Assembly (NCBI GenBank): GCA_015067675.1
Contig: SVMB01000011.1
Coordinates: 1 to 59,324 of the forward strand
Direction of reading: 5' to 3'
Length of the DNA stretch: 59,324 nt
Origin: Oscillospiraceae bacterium
GTDB lineage: Bacteria; Bacillota; Clostridia; Oscillospirales; QAMX01
Made by a program: the position numbers and the translations under genes. Position 1 is the first letter of the stretch; every line of letters begins with the position of its first letter. Below, one piece after another: positions 1 through 8,882 of this stretch. The notes below the pieces were generated by a model that saw only the letters and a list, made by a program, of their open reading frames with translations, did not search any database and was not told the origin of the DNA.

Positions 1-1047
1 ATGGAGGGACGGGGACCGATGCAGATCGCCAAGCTCTTGCAAGAGGAAAAAGTGCTTAATCCCACCGCTTACAAGCGCAGGGCGGGCATCAAAACCCCAA
101 GCCCCGAAACCGATGATCCCTACCATTGGAACACCAACACCGTTGTTCACATTCTGGAACGGCGAGAGTACACAGGCTGTACGGTCAACTTCAAGACCTA
201 CACCAATTCCATCTGGGACAAAAAGCAGCGGGAAACGCCCCTTGAAAAACAGGCGATTTTCTACAACACCCATCCGTCGATCATCGAGCAGGAAGTCTTT
301 GACAAAGTGCAGGAGATCCGTCAGCAGCGTCACCGCAGGACGAAAACGGGCAAGAGCAGTCTGTTCTCCGGCATGGTTTACTGTGCCGACTGCGGAGCGA
401 AAATGCGGTACTGCACCACCAATTACTTTGAGAAGCGGCAGGATCACTTTGTATGTGCCAACTACCGAAGCAACACGGGAAGCTGTTCGGCACACTTTAT
501 CCGGACTGTTGTTCTGGAAGATTTGGTCTGGATGCATATGAAAGCGGTCATCTTCTATGTGACACGGTATGAGAATCACTTCCGGGCAGTTATGGAACAC
601 AAGCTCCTGCTGTCAAGCGAAGAAAAAATCTGCGCAAGTGTCAAGCGTCTGGAACAGGCGCAGCGGCGCATGGGAGAGCTTGACCGTCTGTTTATCCGCA
701 TCTATGAAGACAATGTGGCAGGACGCATCAACGATGAACGGTTTGCCATGATGAGCAGAAGCTACGAAACTGAGCAAGAAGAGCTTAAAGTGGAAATCCA
801 GACCTTGCAGCAGAATATTGAAGTACAGGAACGACAGATTGAAAATTTGGAGCAGTTTATCCAGAGGGTACACAAATACAAGGACTTGGACGAGCTTACC
901 CCCTATGCTCTGCGGGAACTTGTCAAGGGAGTTTATATTGAAGCCCCCGACAAGAGCAGCGGCAAACGGCGGCAGAACATCCGCATTTCCTATGACCTTG
1001 TGGGCTTTATCCCGCTGAATGAACTAATGAAAGAGGAAACGGCATGA
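1..1047 (+). CDS. Large serine recombinase, C-terminal part (5' end outside window)
   Basis: Site-specific DNA recombinase of the large serine family (TnpX/Tn4451-like), which excises and integrates mobile elements. The visible 348 residues begin inside the recombinase domain; the catalytic Ser resolvase domain lies left of the window, so the first ATG is probably internal. Residues 1-110 are the end of the recombinase domain. A zinc ribbon follows with C128, C131, C152 and C162. Residues about 205-295 are a charged coiled coil, and the end resembles the DUF4368 tail common on these enzymes. Next comes a gene on the opposite strand, which fits a recombinase sitting at the edge of its element. 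Family call is firm; the identity of the element is unknown. Confidence 0.9.
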   Translation: MEGRGPMQIAKLLQEEKVLNPTAYKRRAGIKTPSPETDDPYHWNTNTVVHILERREYTGCTVNFKTYTNSIWDKKQRETPLEKQAIFYNTHPSIIEQEVFDKVQEIRQQRHRRTKTGKSSLFSGMVYCADCGAKMRYCTTNYFEKRQDHFVCANYRSNTGSCSAHFIRTVVLEDLVWMHMKAVIFYVTRYENHFRAVMEHKLLLSSEEKICASVKRLEQAQRRMGELDRLFIRIYEDNVAGRINDERFAMMSRSYETEQEELKVEIQTLQQNIEVQERQIENLEQFIQRVHKYKDLDELTPYALRELVKGVYIEAPDKSSGKRRQNIRISYDLVGFIPLNELMKEETA

Positions 1048-1066
1048 CCGAAGCCATGCCGTTCCT
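1035..1066 (+). terminator. Hairpin over the recombinase stop codon
   Basis: Arms AACGGCATG (1038-1046) and CATGCCGTT (1055-1063) form a perfect 9-bp stem with an 8-base loop, and the stop codon TGA lies at its inner edge. There is no clear T-run, so termination is plausible but weak. It may instead be part of the end of the mobile element. Confidence 0.35.
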
Positions 1067-1136
1067 ACAAAATTACGATATTACTTTCTTACGACCCCCG
1101 ACCATTTCACTGGGTGATTGTTTATGGAATCATTTA

Positions 1137-1559
1137 TTATGCCTGGGGGACGAACTCACGCATACCGTCGGTAGCGTTCATGGTGTCATCGCTGATCATG
1201 ATGATGATGTCAAACTCATTTTTGCGGCTGAAAGCGTCCAGTTCACGCACGAACTTCTCGGCGGCGACGGGATCGGAATCGCCGGCGACCTTGTACAGGC
1301 TGTCGATGAACATGTGGGAAACGTCAAAGTTGTGGGCATAGAGGCCGCAGATGAAGGCGAACAGAGCATCATAACCCTTTGCAAAGGGATAATCGCCCAC
1401 GTCAACCAGACGGACAGCGTAGCTGACATCGTAAGTAAGCTTGCGGCCGCCTTCGATGCAGACGACGCAGTTCTTTTCATTGGACGCGGCGGTGTTAACC
1501 ATTTCGATGATCTGCTTGGTTTTGCCGGTGCCCTTCTTGCCCATAATGACTTTTACCAT
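1137..1559 (-). CDS. Small P-loop NTPase-like protein of unknown function
   Basis: A 140-residue protein that opens with a Walker A motif, GKKGTGKT at residues 7-14, directly after the first beta strand. The rest looks like a compact alpha/beta fold, with a hydrophobic strand and acidic end at FDIIIMISDD that could be a Walker B-like strand. I recall similar short ATP-binding proteins as common in Clostridia, without a known role. The start is supported by GGAGG nine bases before ATG. It lies beside the recombinase and ends naturally, so it appears intact rather than cut by the insertion. Function is not claimed. Confidence 0.75.
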   Translation of the reverse strand: MVKVIMGKKGTGKTKQIIEMVNTAASNEKNCVVCIEGGRKLTYDVSYAVRLVDVGDYPFAKGYDALFAFICGLYAHNFDVSHMFIDSLYKVAGDSDPVAAEKFVRELDAFSRKNEFDIIIMISDDTMNATDGMREFVPQA

Positions 1560-1649
1560 TGTTTAAATCCTCCGAATAGTATTAGTATCGCACAGCTATG
1601 GAGATGTTTGCTGCACGGCGATGCGTAAAAGTGTGGAAAAATGAGAAAA

Positions 1650-2987
1650 TTAGTCGGCCAGACGAGCCTTCAGAGCCGCCTGCTTGTCCTCATAACCGGG
1701 TTTGCCCAGAAGCGCGAACATATTGACCTTGTAAGCCTCAACGCCAGGCTGATTGAAGGGGTTGACACCCAGCACATAGCCGGACAGGCCGCAAGCCAGC
1801 TCGTAGAAGTAGATCAGTTCGCCCAGAGAAGCCTCGTCACGGGCGGGGAGATTGATAACCATGTTCGGCACGCCGCCGTCAACATGGGCAAGCAGGGTGC
1901 CGAGGAAAGCCTGCTCATTGACCTCGTAGAGATCACGGCCGGACAGGAAGTTGAGGCCGTCGAGGTTGTCGTCGTCGTTGGGAACCGCGAGGGTGGTGTT
2001 GGCGCGGCCGATGTGGACAACAGTCTCCATCAGATTGCGCACACCGTCCTGAATGTACTGACCCATGGAGTGCAGGTCGGCGGTCAGATCAACGGAAGCC
2101 GGGAAGATACCGGTCTTGTCCTTGCCTTCGCTCTCGCCGTAGAGCTGCTTCCACCACTCAGCCATGAAACGGAAGGAGGGGTCGTAGCAGGCGAGAATTT
2201 CAATGCCCTTGCCCTTGCGGAACAGCTCGTTGCGGGCGGCGGCATAGGCCCAGGCGGGATTGTCCAGACCGGGACTCCGCATTTCGATCATGGCGTCCTG
2301 CGCACCCTGCATCAGGGCTTCGATGTCGATGCCGGCGCAGGCGATGGGCAGCAGACCAACGGCAGTCAGCACGGAGTAACGGCCGCCGACATTGTCGGGA
2401 ATCACGAAGGTCTCATAACCCTCGGCAGTGGCCAGCGTCTTGAGAGCACCGCGGGCCTTGTCGGTGGTGGCGTAGATGCGGCGGCGGGCTTCTTCTGCGC
2501 CGTAACGCTTGTACATGAGCTCCTTGAAAACGCGGAAGATGACGGCGGGCTCGGTGGTGGTACCGGACTTGGAGATCACGTTGATGGAGAAGTCACGGTC
2601 GCCGATGAGGGTGATTACCTCGTTGACAGCGTCAGCTGAGAGGTTGTTGCCGACGAAATAGATGTCGGGAGTCTCCTTGGGAAGCTGGTTGTACAGGGGA
2701 GAACGCAGGAATTCGATGACAGCACGGGCGCCCAGATAGGAACCGCCGATACCGATGACAACGAGTGCCTTGGAGTCGGAACGGATCTTGGCGGCAGCCG
2801 CCTGAATACGGGCAAACTCTTCACGGTCGTAGTTCTCGGGCAGGTTCAGCCAGCCGAGGAAGTCATTGCCTTCGCCGGTGCCGTTGGCAAGCTTGGAGGC
2901 GGCGTCGGTCAGCGCGGGGATGTAAGCATTCAGCTCATCCTGGGATACGAAATTGCGGATGTTCTTCAGGTCCAATGCGATACGCAT
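1650..2987 (-). CDS. pgi: Glucose-6-phosphate isomerase
   Basis: Cytosolic enzyme interconverting glucose-6-phosphate and fructose-6-phosphate in glycolysis and gluconeogenesis. The 445-residue length matches the short Firmicutes form. The family signature around [15 protein letters not shown] is present in the middle, and the second signature, [12 protein letters not shown], lies near the C-terminus. The sugar-phosphate loop around [11 protein letters not shown] is also visible. It lies on the minus strand between the carboxypeptidase gene and the small P-loop gene. No strong terminator was seen upstream of it, so partial co-transcription with the carboxypeptidase gene is possible. Confidence 0.96.
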   Translation of the reverse strand: MRIALDLKNIRNFVSQDELNAYIPALTDAASKLANGTGEGNDFLGWLNLPENYDREEFARIQAAAAKIRSDSKALVVIGIGGSYLGARAVIEFLRSPLYNQLPKETPDIYFVGNNLSADAVNEVITLIGDRDFSINVISKSGTTTEPAVIFRVFKELMYKRYGAEEARRRIYATTDKARGALKTLATAEGYETFVIPDNVGGRYSVLTAVGLLPIACAGIDIEALMQGAQDAMIEMRSPGLDNPAWAYAAARNELFRKGKGIEILACYDPSFRFMAEWWKQLYGESEGKDKTGIFPASVDLTADLHSMGQYIQDGVRNLMETVVHIGRANTTLAVPNDDDNLDGLNFLSGRDLYEVNEQAFLGTLLAHVDGGVPNMVINLPARDEASLGELIYFYELACGLSGYVLGVNPFNQPGVEAYKVNMFALLGKPGYEDKQAALKARLAD

Positions 2988-3049
2988 GGTCAGTCTCCTT
3001 TGTGTTTATGTAGTCACGGGCGCTCAGAAAACGCCCGGGATCTGTAAGA

Positions 3050-4195
3050 TCAGTCGTGGTGCATGAAAAGCCGGGATAAAAGGTCTGCGTAGATACGTCC
3101 CACAGTCAAACGCTCGACAGAAGCTGCCGCAACGACCGGACGCTCATAGAGAACCTCACCGTCCAGCGTGACGGTGTAGCGGCCCAGAGTCTGTCCCTTC
3201 TCGACAGGTGCTTCCACCTCTTCAACAACGGAAAAGCTCGTTTCCACCCGCGATACGGCGGACTTGTCGATGACCACGCAGTCGCCGCCGGCAAGCTCCG
3301 TGGCAACGGAGTCCTCCACACCCAGCCTGACGCTGACTTCCGGGTGGGTGAGCGCGGGATCCTGCCGCAGAACCGCGAAATTGGCAAAGCCGAAGTTAAG
3401 CAGATTCGACGCGTCGGCATTGCGCTTGGGAGAAGTCTGCGCCTTCATGATGACGGCGATGAGATCCATGTCATCCCGACGCGCGGTGGCGGAGATGCAG
3501 TACCCGGCGGAAGCGGTGAAACCGGTTTTAAGGCCGGTGGCGCCGTCATAGAAACGAACGAGCTTGTTGGTGTTGGTCAGACCGAACTCACCGTTTCGCA
3601 CGTTGTCCATCCAGATGGTGGTATAATCATAGATCAGATCGTGCTTCATCAGCTCACGGGACATCAGAGCGATATCGTAAGCGGAAGTGACGTGTCCGGG
3701 GGCATCGAGACCGGTACAGTTGACGAAGTGGGTGTCGGTCATGCCAAGCTCGGCGGCACGGGCGTTCATGCGTTCCACAAAGCCGCTTTCACTGCCGGCG
3801 ATGTGCTCGCCAACCATGACACAGGCGTCGTTGGCGGATGCGACCGCGATGCTTTTGAGCAGCTCGTGAAGCGTCATCTGCTCGCCGGGCTCCAGATAAA
3901 TCTGGGAACCGCCCATGCTGGCTGCGTGCTCGGAACAGGAAAGCACACTGTCAAGGCTGAGATTGCCCGACTCAATGGCTTCCATTGTCAGAAGCAGCGT
4001 CATGACCTTGGTGACACTTGCGGGGTTTAAAGGTTCGTGGGCATTCTTCTCATATAAAACCGTCCCGCCGGCAGCTTCCATCAGCAGTGCGGAAGGGGCT
4101 TCCACCTCAGGGGGAGCCGCTGCGGCAAAAGTCGGACAGGATAAGAGCGCAGCTGCGAATGCGGGAAGCAGACAGCAGGCAATGGATTTCTTCAT
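3050..4195 (-). CDS. D-alanyl-D-alanine carboxypeptidase (penicillin-binding protein, S11 family)
   Basis: Trims the terminal D-Ala from peptidoglycan pentapeptides outside the membrane. 381 residues with a Sec signal peptide (residues 1 to about 26, ending near FAAAA). All three active-site motifs are present: S60-V-T-K63 (nucleophile Ser and base Lys), S120-A-N122, and K223-T-G225. The C-terminal domain after about residue 285 matches the PBP5 beta-rich domain, and the end is short and basic rather than a clear membrane anchor. DacF-like in layout. It is one of two S11 enzymes in the window (the other starts at 29861). Divergent from mtaB. Confidence 0.93.
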   Translation of the reverse strand: MKKSIACCLLPAFAAALLSCPTFAAAAPPEVEAPSALLMEAAGGTVLYEKNAHEPLNPASVTKVMTLLLTMEAIESGNLSLDSVLSCSEHAASMGGSQIYLEPGEQMTLHELLKSIAVASANDACVMVGEHIAGSESGFVERMNARAAELGMTDTHFVNCTGLDAPGHVTSAYDIALMSRELMKHDLIYDYTTIWMDNVRNGEFGLTNTNKLVRFYDGATGLKTGFTASAGYCISATARRDDMDLIAVIMKAQTSPKRNADASNLLNFGFANFAVLRQDPALTHPEVSVRLGVEDSVATELAGGDCVVIDKSAVSRVETSFSVVEEVEAPVEKGQTLGRYTVTLDGEVLYERPVVAAASVERLTVGRIYADLLSRLFMHHD

Positions 4196-4278
4196 TTCAT
4201 ACTACCTCCTTGAATCCGGAAGTAGTATAACTAAAAGCCCATTTCTTTATCCGTGCAGGATTTTCCTTTCGCGCCCTC

Positions 4279-4308
4279 TTGCACTCAAGGGGCTGTCTAT
4301 ATTATAAT
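4279..4308 (+). promoter_or_regulatory. Candidate sigma-A promoter for mtaB-cdd-pdp
   Basis: TTGCAC, 18-base spacer, TATAAT, about 90 bases before the mtaB ATG. The -10 box is perfect and the -35 box is poor. Confidence 0.45.
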
Positions 4309-4395
4309 ATAACAAAACCTCATTTACAAGTGGAAAAAAGAAAGTTTCCGCTTCGTTCAAAAAAACCGGCCGGAAATACGGAAGGATTCATCAAA

Positions 4396-5706
4396 ATGAC
4401 ATTTGCATTTTATACCCTTGGCTGCAAGGCAAACCAGTTTGACACCCAGGCGATGGAAAATCTCAGCGTTCTGCGCGGACATATGCTGGGCGCGTTCGAT
4501 GAAAAAGGAGCCGACGCCTATATTCTCAATACCTGTACGGTCACGGCGGTCAGCGATAAGAAATCCCGCCAGATGCTGCGCCGTGTGCGCAGAGAGAATC
4601 CCGACGCGGTGGTGGCGGTGTGCGGCTGCTTTGCCCAGATGGAGCCGGAGACGGCGGCGGAGCTGGGCGCAGACGTGGTCGGCGGCGCCAACAATCATGA
4701 AGAGTTTCTGCAGGCGATCGAAAAGGCCTGCTTTGAACACGCTGAGGCACGGACGCTGCGCCGCGTTCCGACGGTGCATACCCGTCAGGAAACCTTTGAA
4801 CAGCTCCCGTCCGGGGGACTCGCAGGCCATACCCGCGCGCTTTTGAAAATACAGGACGGCTGCGATAACTACTGTACCTACTGCATCATTCCGTATTCAC
4901 GCGGTCATATCCGCTCACTGCCGCTGTCGGAGATAGAAGAGGAAATCGGCAAGCTGCGCAAGGCCGGGTATCAGGAGACGGTGATCACCGGCATTGAAAT
5001 TTCCTCCTACGGCGTGGATTTCGGCGACGGTACGTCGCTGATTGACGCGCTGGAGTGTATGTCGCGGGCGGCAGGCGGGATGCGGCTGCATCTGGGCTCG
5101 CTGGAACCGCGCACGGTGACACGGGAGTTTTGCGAACGCCTGGTCAAGCTTCCGGGTATCTGTCCGCACTTTCATCTTTCTCTGCAGAGCGGCTGTGATG
5201 CGACACTTGCCCGTATGCGGCGCAAATACGACACGGCACGGTATTATGAATCGGTACAGCTTCTGCGGGAATACTATCCGGGCTGCCTCATCACCACCGA
5301 TGTGATCACGGGATTTCCCGGAGAAACCGAAGAGGACTTCGAAATTAGCTGCGAGTTCCTGCGCAAATGCGGCTTCGGCGCGGTGCATGTGTTCCCGTAT
5401 TCCGAGCGCAAGGGTACACCGGCTGCTGCTATGAAGCAGATTCCCCGTCATGTCCGCGAGGAGCGCGCGCGGGACGCCATTGCCAGGATGCAGGATCAGC
5501 GGCAGGCGTTTCTGAAGGCTCAGGTGGGACACACATTTGATGTGCTCTTTGAGAGCGGACGAAACGGCGTGAACCGCGGACATACCCAGCATTACGTGGA
5601 GACGACGGTTGAGAGCGCGGAGAATCTGTGTGGTCAGCGCCGCCTTGTTCGCATTATCAGCGTCGGCGATGATTCTTTGAAGGGAGAACTGGTCAGCGAT
5701 GACTGA
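4396..5706 (+). CDS. mtaB: tRNA N6-threonylcarbamoyladenosine(37) methylthiotransferase
   Basis: Radical-SAM enzyme that adds a methylthio group to t6A37 of ANN-decoding tRNAs. The 436 residues show the N-terminal UPF0004 domain with cluster ligands C10, C47 and C78, then the radical SAM motif C156-x3-C160-x2-C163, and a C-terminal TRAM-like region. The ATG at 4396 is chosen over an upstream in-frame ATG at 4279 because GGAAGGA precedes it at good spacing and homologues start at TFAFYTLGCKANQ. Its last codons overlap the start of cdd by 8 bases, so translation is probably coupled. Confidence 0.94.
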   Translation: MTFAFYTLGCKANQFDTQAMENLSVLRGHMLGAFDEKGADAYILNTCTVTAVSDKKSRQMLRRVRRENPDAVVAVCGCFAQMEPETAAELGADVVGGANNHEEFLQAIEKACFEHAEARTLRRVPTVHTRQETFEQLPSGGLAGHTRALLKIQDGCDNYCTYCIIPYSRGHIRSLPLSEIEEEIGKLRKAGYQETVITGIEISSYGVDFGDGTSLIDALECMSRAAGGMRLHLGSLEPRTVTREFCERLVKLPGICPHFHLSLQSGCDATLARMRRKYDTARYYESVQLLREYYPGCLITTDVITGFPGETEEDFEISCEFLRKCGFGAVHVFPYSERKGTPAAAMKQIPRHVREERARDAIARMQDQRQAFLKAQVGHTFDVLFESGRNGVNRGHTQHYVETTVESAENLCGQRRLVRIISVGDDSLKGELVSDD

Positions 5707-6100
5707 ACATGAACTGCTGGAAATGGCTAAAACAGCGCGAAAATCGGCCTATGCGCCCTATTCGGGCTTCAAAGTAGGCGCTGCGCTGCTGGATCAGCAA
5801 GGACGCGTCTGGACCGGCTGCAACATTGAATGCGCCACCTACGGCGCCACCAACTGTGCAGAGCGCACGGCCTTTTTCAAGGCCGTATCCGATGGAGTCC
5901 GCGATTTCGCGGCAATTGCCGTGGTCGGAGGCAGGGGCGACGAGCCGGATGCGGTATGTACGCCCTGCGGCATTTGCCGTCAGGTGATGGCGGAGTTCTG
6001 TGAGCCGGATTTTCGCATCATCTGCGGCGAGGATGCAGAGCTTCAGTATACGCTGGAAGAGCTTCTGCCAAAGAGCTTTTCACCCAAAAATCTTGCGTGA
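5699..6100 (+). CDS. cdd: Cytidine deaminase
   Basis: Deaminates cytidine and deoxycytidine to uridine in pyrimidine salvage. 133 residues, typical for the homotetrameric small form. The zinc site is complete: C53-A-E55, where Glu is the proton shuttle, and the P-C90-x2-C93 pair. It overlaps mtaB by 8 bases and is followed 11 bases later by the pyrimidine nucleoside phosphorylase. The order deaminase then phosphorylase makes a short salvage pathway from cytidine to uracil plus (deoxy)ribose-1-phosphate. Confidence 0.96.
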   Translation: MTEHELLEMAKTARKSAYAPYSGFKVGAALLDQQGRVWTGCNIECATYGATNCAERTAFFKAVSDGVRDFAAIAVVGGRGDEPDAVCTPCGICRQVMAEFCEPDFRIICGEDAELQYTLEELLPKSFSPKNLA

Positions 6101-6111
6101 GGTAAACGACT

Positions 6112-7437
6112 ATGCAGATGACGGACCTGATTATCAAGAAACGTGACGGAGGCGAGCTGTCCAGAGAGGAGCTTGCATGGTTTGTGCGCGGTGTGACCGA
6201 TGGAAGCCTGCCGGATTACCAGATTTCGGCGCTGCTGATGGCGATGTTTCTGCGCAAGCTGACCCTGCGCGAGACCGTTGAGCTGACACGGCTGATGGCG
6301 GATTCCGGTGATCGTGCAGACCTATCGGGAATTGAGGGTATCAAGGCCGATAAGCACTCCACCGGCGGCGTCGGCGATAAGACGACGCTGATTTGTACGC
6401 CGCTGACCGCAGCATGCGGCGTGCGCGTTGCCAAAATGTCCGGACGCGGCCTTGGTTTCACCGGCGGCACGGCGGACAAGATTCTGAGCATTCCGGGATT
6501 TCGCAATGAGATTGAGCCGCAGGCGTTTTTTGACAACGTAAACCGGGTAGGGGCAAGTCTCATCGCCCAGACCGGCAATCTGGCGCCGGCCGATAAGCGG
6601 CTTTATGCTCTGCGCGACGTTACAGGCACCGTGGAGAACCGTTCGCTGATTGCGGCGAGTATTATGAGCAAGAAGCTGGCATCCGGCTGTGATGTGCTGG
6701 TGCTGGACGTGAAAACCGGCAGCGGTGCGTTCATGAAGACCCGTGAGGACGCGGTGGAGCTGGCACGGCTGATGGTCAGCATCGGCGAGGAAGCGGGTGT
6801 GCGCACCTCGGCGCTCATCACTGATATGGATACGCCGCTTGGCAATACCGTCGGCAACGCCATTGAGGTGGAAGAGGCCATTGAAACGCTGCATGGCAGG
6901 GGACCTGCCGATCTGACGGAGCTTTCGCTTGCCCTTGCTGCCGAAATGGTGCATCTGGGAACCGGGGATGCCCTCACGGTCTGCATGGAGCGGGTAAAAA
7001 CGGCGCTTTACGACGGCTCTGCCCGAAAGGTACTTGCAAACCTGATTCAGGCGCAGCATGGAGATCACGGCGTCATCGACAATCCCGGACTGATGAAGCA
7101 GCCGCGGCTCAATGCTTCAATCTGCGCTGAAAAGGACGGATACCTGGATAAAATGGATACCGAGGCCGTAGGACGCAGCGCATTGCTGCTGGGTGCAGGC
7201 CGCGCACGCAAGGAGGATGACATCGATCCATCCGCCGGTATCCGGTTCCTGAAGAAGCCGGGCGATGCCGTGCAGGCAGGCGAACCGGTGGCGCATCTTT
7301 ACAGCGACGATGCAGAAAAGCTTGCCGACGGCACGGCACTTCTGCGCTCAACTATGGGATATTGCAGTGCAAAGCCTGACCTTGTGCCGCTGATTCAGGC
7401 GCGTGTCAGCCGCGAAGGCGTGGAAGAGTGGCACTGA
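6112..7437 (+). CDS. pdp: Pyrimidine-nucleoside phosphorylase
   Basis: Cleaves uridine and thymidine with phosphate to the base and (deoxy)ribose-1-phosphate. 441 residues. The thymidine phosphorylase signature SGRGLGFTGGTADK lies about 105 residues in, the phosphate-binding KHSTGGVGDKTT comes just before it, and the substrate region KKLASGCDVLVLDVKTGSG follows. The C-terminal PYNP domain begins near GYLDKMDTEAVG. Last gene of the mtaB-cdd-pdp operon. It converges on the amidase gene, with only 4 bases between stop codons and no evident terminator. Confidence 0.95.
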   Translation: MQMTDLIIKKRDGGELSREELAWFVRGVTDGSLPDYQISALLMAMFLRKLTLRETVELTRLMADSGDRADLSGIEGIKADKHSTGGVGDKTTLICTPLTAACGVRVAKMSGRGLGFTGGTADKILSIPGFRNEIEPQAFFDNVNRVGASLIAQTGNLAPADKRLYALRDVTGTVENRSLIAASIMSKKLASGCDVLVLDVKTGSGAFMKTREDAVELARLMVSIGEEAGVRTSALITDMDTPLGNTVGNAIEVEEAIETLHGRGPADLTELSLALAAEMVHLGTGDALTVCMERVKTALYDGSARKVLANLIQAQHGDHGVIDNPGLMKQPRLNASICAEKDGYLDKMDTEAVGRSALLLGAGRARKEDDIDPSAGIRFLKKPGDAVQAGEPVAHLYSDDAEKLADGTALLRSTMGYCSAKPDLVPLIQARVSREGVEEWH

Positions 7438-7441
7438 CCGC

Positions 7442-8236
7442 TTACAGGCCGTCCGGACGATAGCTGCACAGAACACTTGCCAGTACCGCCGCCATTTTCG
7501 TGCGGTAGCCATCCGTGCGCAGCCGGGCTTCCTCGGCGGCGTTGGATAAAAATCCGCCTTCCATCAGGATTGCAGGGCGCGTGGAATGCTCCAGCAGGTA
7601 AATATCTCCCTCAGCGGGTTTGGCAAGCCGCGTATTGGATGGATCAAGCGCTGCGGCAAGCGTTGTCTGCAGGGATTCTCCCAGCGCTTTCATATCACCG
7701 CAGGCGGTGGTATAAAAGACCTGTGCGCCGCTGTACTGCGGCTGGGTGAAGTTGTTCATATGAATGCTCACCAGCAGCGCATTGGAGCAGCGGTTGACCA
7801 GTTCCACGCGTTTTTTCAGATCCAGACGCTTTCGCTCCCGCACGGTGGCTTTTGCGTCCTCTGCCAATCCGCTCAGATCGGTGTCCTCGCTTCTGGTGAG
7901 AGAAACCGGAATGCCCAGCAGCGTGAGAAGCTCAGACGTTGTCCGGGTGACGGCCAGATTGACCTCTTTTTCCAGCAGTCCGCTGACACCTACCGCTCCT
8001 CCGTCCATACCGCCGTGCCCGGCATCCAGGATGACCAGCACCGAATCCGGATCGGATGCATCGGAAAGCGCGGAAACGCCATCGGCCGCGGTCAGACTCA
8101 TCCTCGGCAGTTGTCCGCTGAGCGCCTGTACCGAGAGTGTACCGGCAGACAAGCCGCCGGTGCGTGCCGTAAGCGACAAAGCCGTGCAGACAGTGATTGT
8201 CAGAACAAACAGCGCAATCATCAATCGATTTCGCAT
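7442..8236 (-). CDS. N-acetylmuramoyl-L-alanine amidase (Amidase_3, CwlD-like)
   Basis: Zinc-dependent amidase that cuts the bond between MurNAc and the stem peptide. 264 residues. A membrane-spanning or signal segment occupies residues 4-24. The catalytic domain shows ILDAGHGGMDGGA (first zinc His), EKEVNL (zinc Glu), VSIHMNN (second zinc His) and ILMEGGFLSN (catalytic Glu). This layout resembles sporulation CwlD, but the assignment is not certain. ATG 8236 is chosen because GGGAGG lies 8 bases upstream; an in-frame ATG at 8257 has no such site. That binding site lies inside a strong terminator stem (8238-8280). Confidence 0.88.
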   Translation of the reverse strand: MRNRLMIALFVLTITVCTALSLTARTGGLSAGTLSVQALSGQLPRMSLTAADGVSALSDASDPDSVLVILDAGHGGMDGGAVGVSGLLEKEVNLAVTRTTSELLTLLGIPVSLTRSEDTDLSGLAEDAKATVRERKRLDLKKRVELVNRCSNALLVSIHMNNFTQPQYSGAQVFYTTACGDMKALGESLQTTLAAALDPSNTRLAKPAEGDIYLLEHSTRPAILMEGGFLSNAAEEARLRTDGYRTKMAAVLASVLCSYRPDGL

Positions 8237-8237
8237 C

Positions 8238-8280
8238 AAAAACACCTCCCGCAGCATTGTATGCAGCGGGAGGTGTTTTT
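8238..8280 (-). terminator. Intrinsic terminator overlapping the amidase ribosome binding site
   Basis: Perfect 15-base arms at 8238-8252 and 8266-8280 (GCGGGAGGTGTTTTT and its complement), with a further inner GCAT/ATGC pairing. Read leftward it ends in five T, two bases before the amidase ATG, and follows the stop of the 191-residue membrane protein by about 15 bases. The GGGAGG of the amidase is part of the stem. Rightward it also ends in five T. Confidence 0.85.
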
Positions 8281-8295
8281 AGGTTTCAGAAGTTG

Positions 8296-8871
8296 TCAGC
8301 GCATGCGCTTATCCTTGGGACGGGGCTTCTGCTTGTAGAGCACCTTGGGCATGATCTGAATCAGATTGTAGCCGTTGTGATAGCCAAGCCATGCAGCAAA
8401 CGGACACAGCGCACAGACAAGGATACCGGCAAAAACCAGAGGTGTGCCGGTGATCACCCAGTTGGTGACGACAACGAAGGGGAGGAAGAGAACCTTGTAG
8501 AGGACCTGATACCAGGCGGGAAGAGCCCCTGCGTAGGAGAAAACGATCAGCACCAGCGTCAGCACGGCCAACGGAATAACTGCGTAGATACCGGCGCGGA
8601 GACCACGCTGCTTGTCCTCGGGCATATGCCCATAGAGCACCAGATTGCGGTCACGCTCGGCAGTTGCCCAGTTCATGTTGTAGATCAGAACGAAGTAGAT
8701 AATGCAGCCGACAAGAGACGTGACAAGCGCTGAGGCTTCCAGGGTCAGGAATGCGACGGACAGCAGGAACGGAATGAACGTTATCAGCGTTGCCAGAAGC
8801 TGCATATTGAGATTGCGGATCACCATGTGGGAAAAGGGACTTTTCATGACGTTGGAATTGGATTCAGCCAT
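8296..8871 (-). CDS. Predicted multi-pass membrane protein, unknown function
   Basis: 191 residues with four to five hydrophobic segments (about residues 25-65, 97-120 and 128-165), a soluble stretch near WATAERDRNLVLYGHMPEDK, and a strongly basic tail (KQKPRPKDKRMR) that should face the cytoplasm. No enzyme motif is visible. It follows the YesL-type gene by 11 bases on the same strand and is followed at once by a strong terminator, so the two form an operon. Possibly a partner of the YesL-like protein (inference). Confidence 0.7.
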   Translation of the reverse strand: MAESNSNVMKSPFSHMVIRNLNMQLLATLITFIPFLLSVAFLTLEASALVTSLVGCIIYFVLIYNMNWATAERDRNLVLYGHMPEDKQRGLRAGIYAVIPLAVLTLVLIVFSYAGALPAWYQVLYKVLFLPFVVVTNWVITGTPLVFAGILVCALCPFAAWLGYHNGYNLIQIMPKVLYKQKPRPKDKRMR

Positions 8872-8882
8872 TTGAATACTCC

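Noticed and set aside
1641..2639. 332-codon plus-strand frame opposite pgi
   Set aside because: Gly/Val-rich mirror of pgi codons; the minus strand shows both isomerase signatures.
3019..3040. CGGGCG/CGCCCG hairpin between the carboxypeptidase gene and pgi
   Set aside because: Only 6 bp of stem, no T-run on either strand; not enough to call a terminator.
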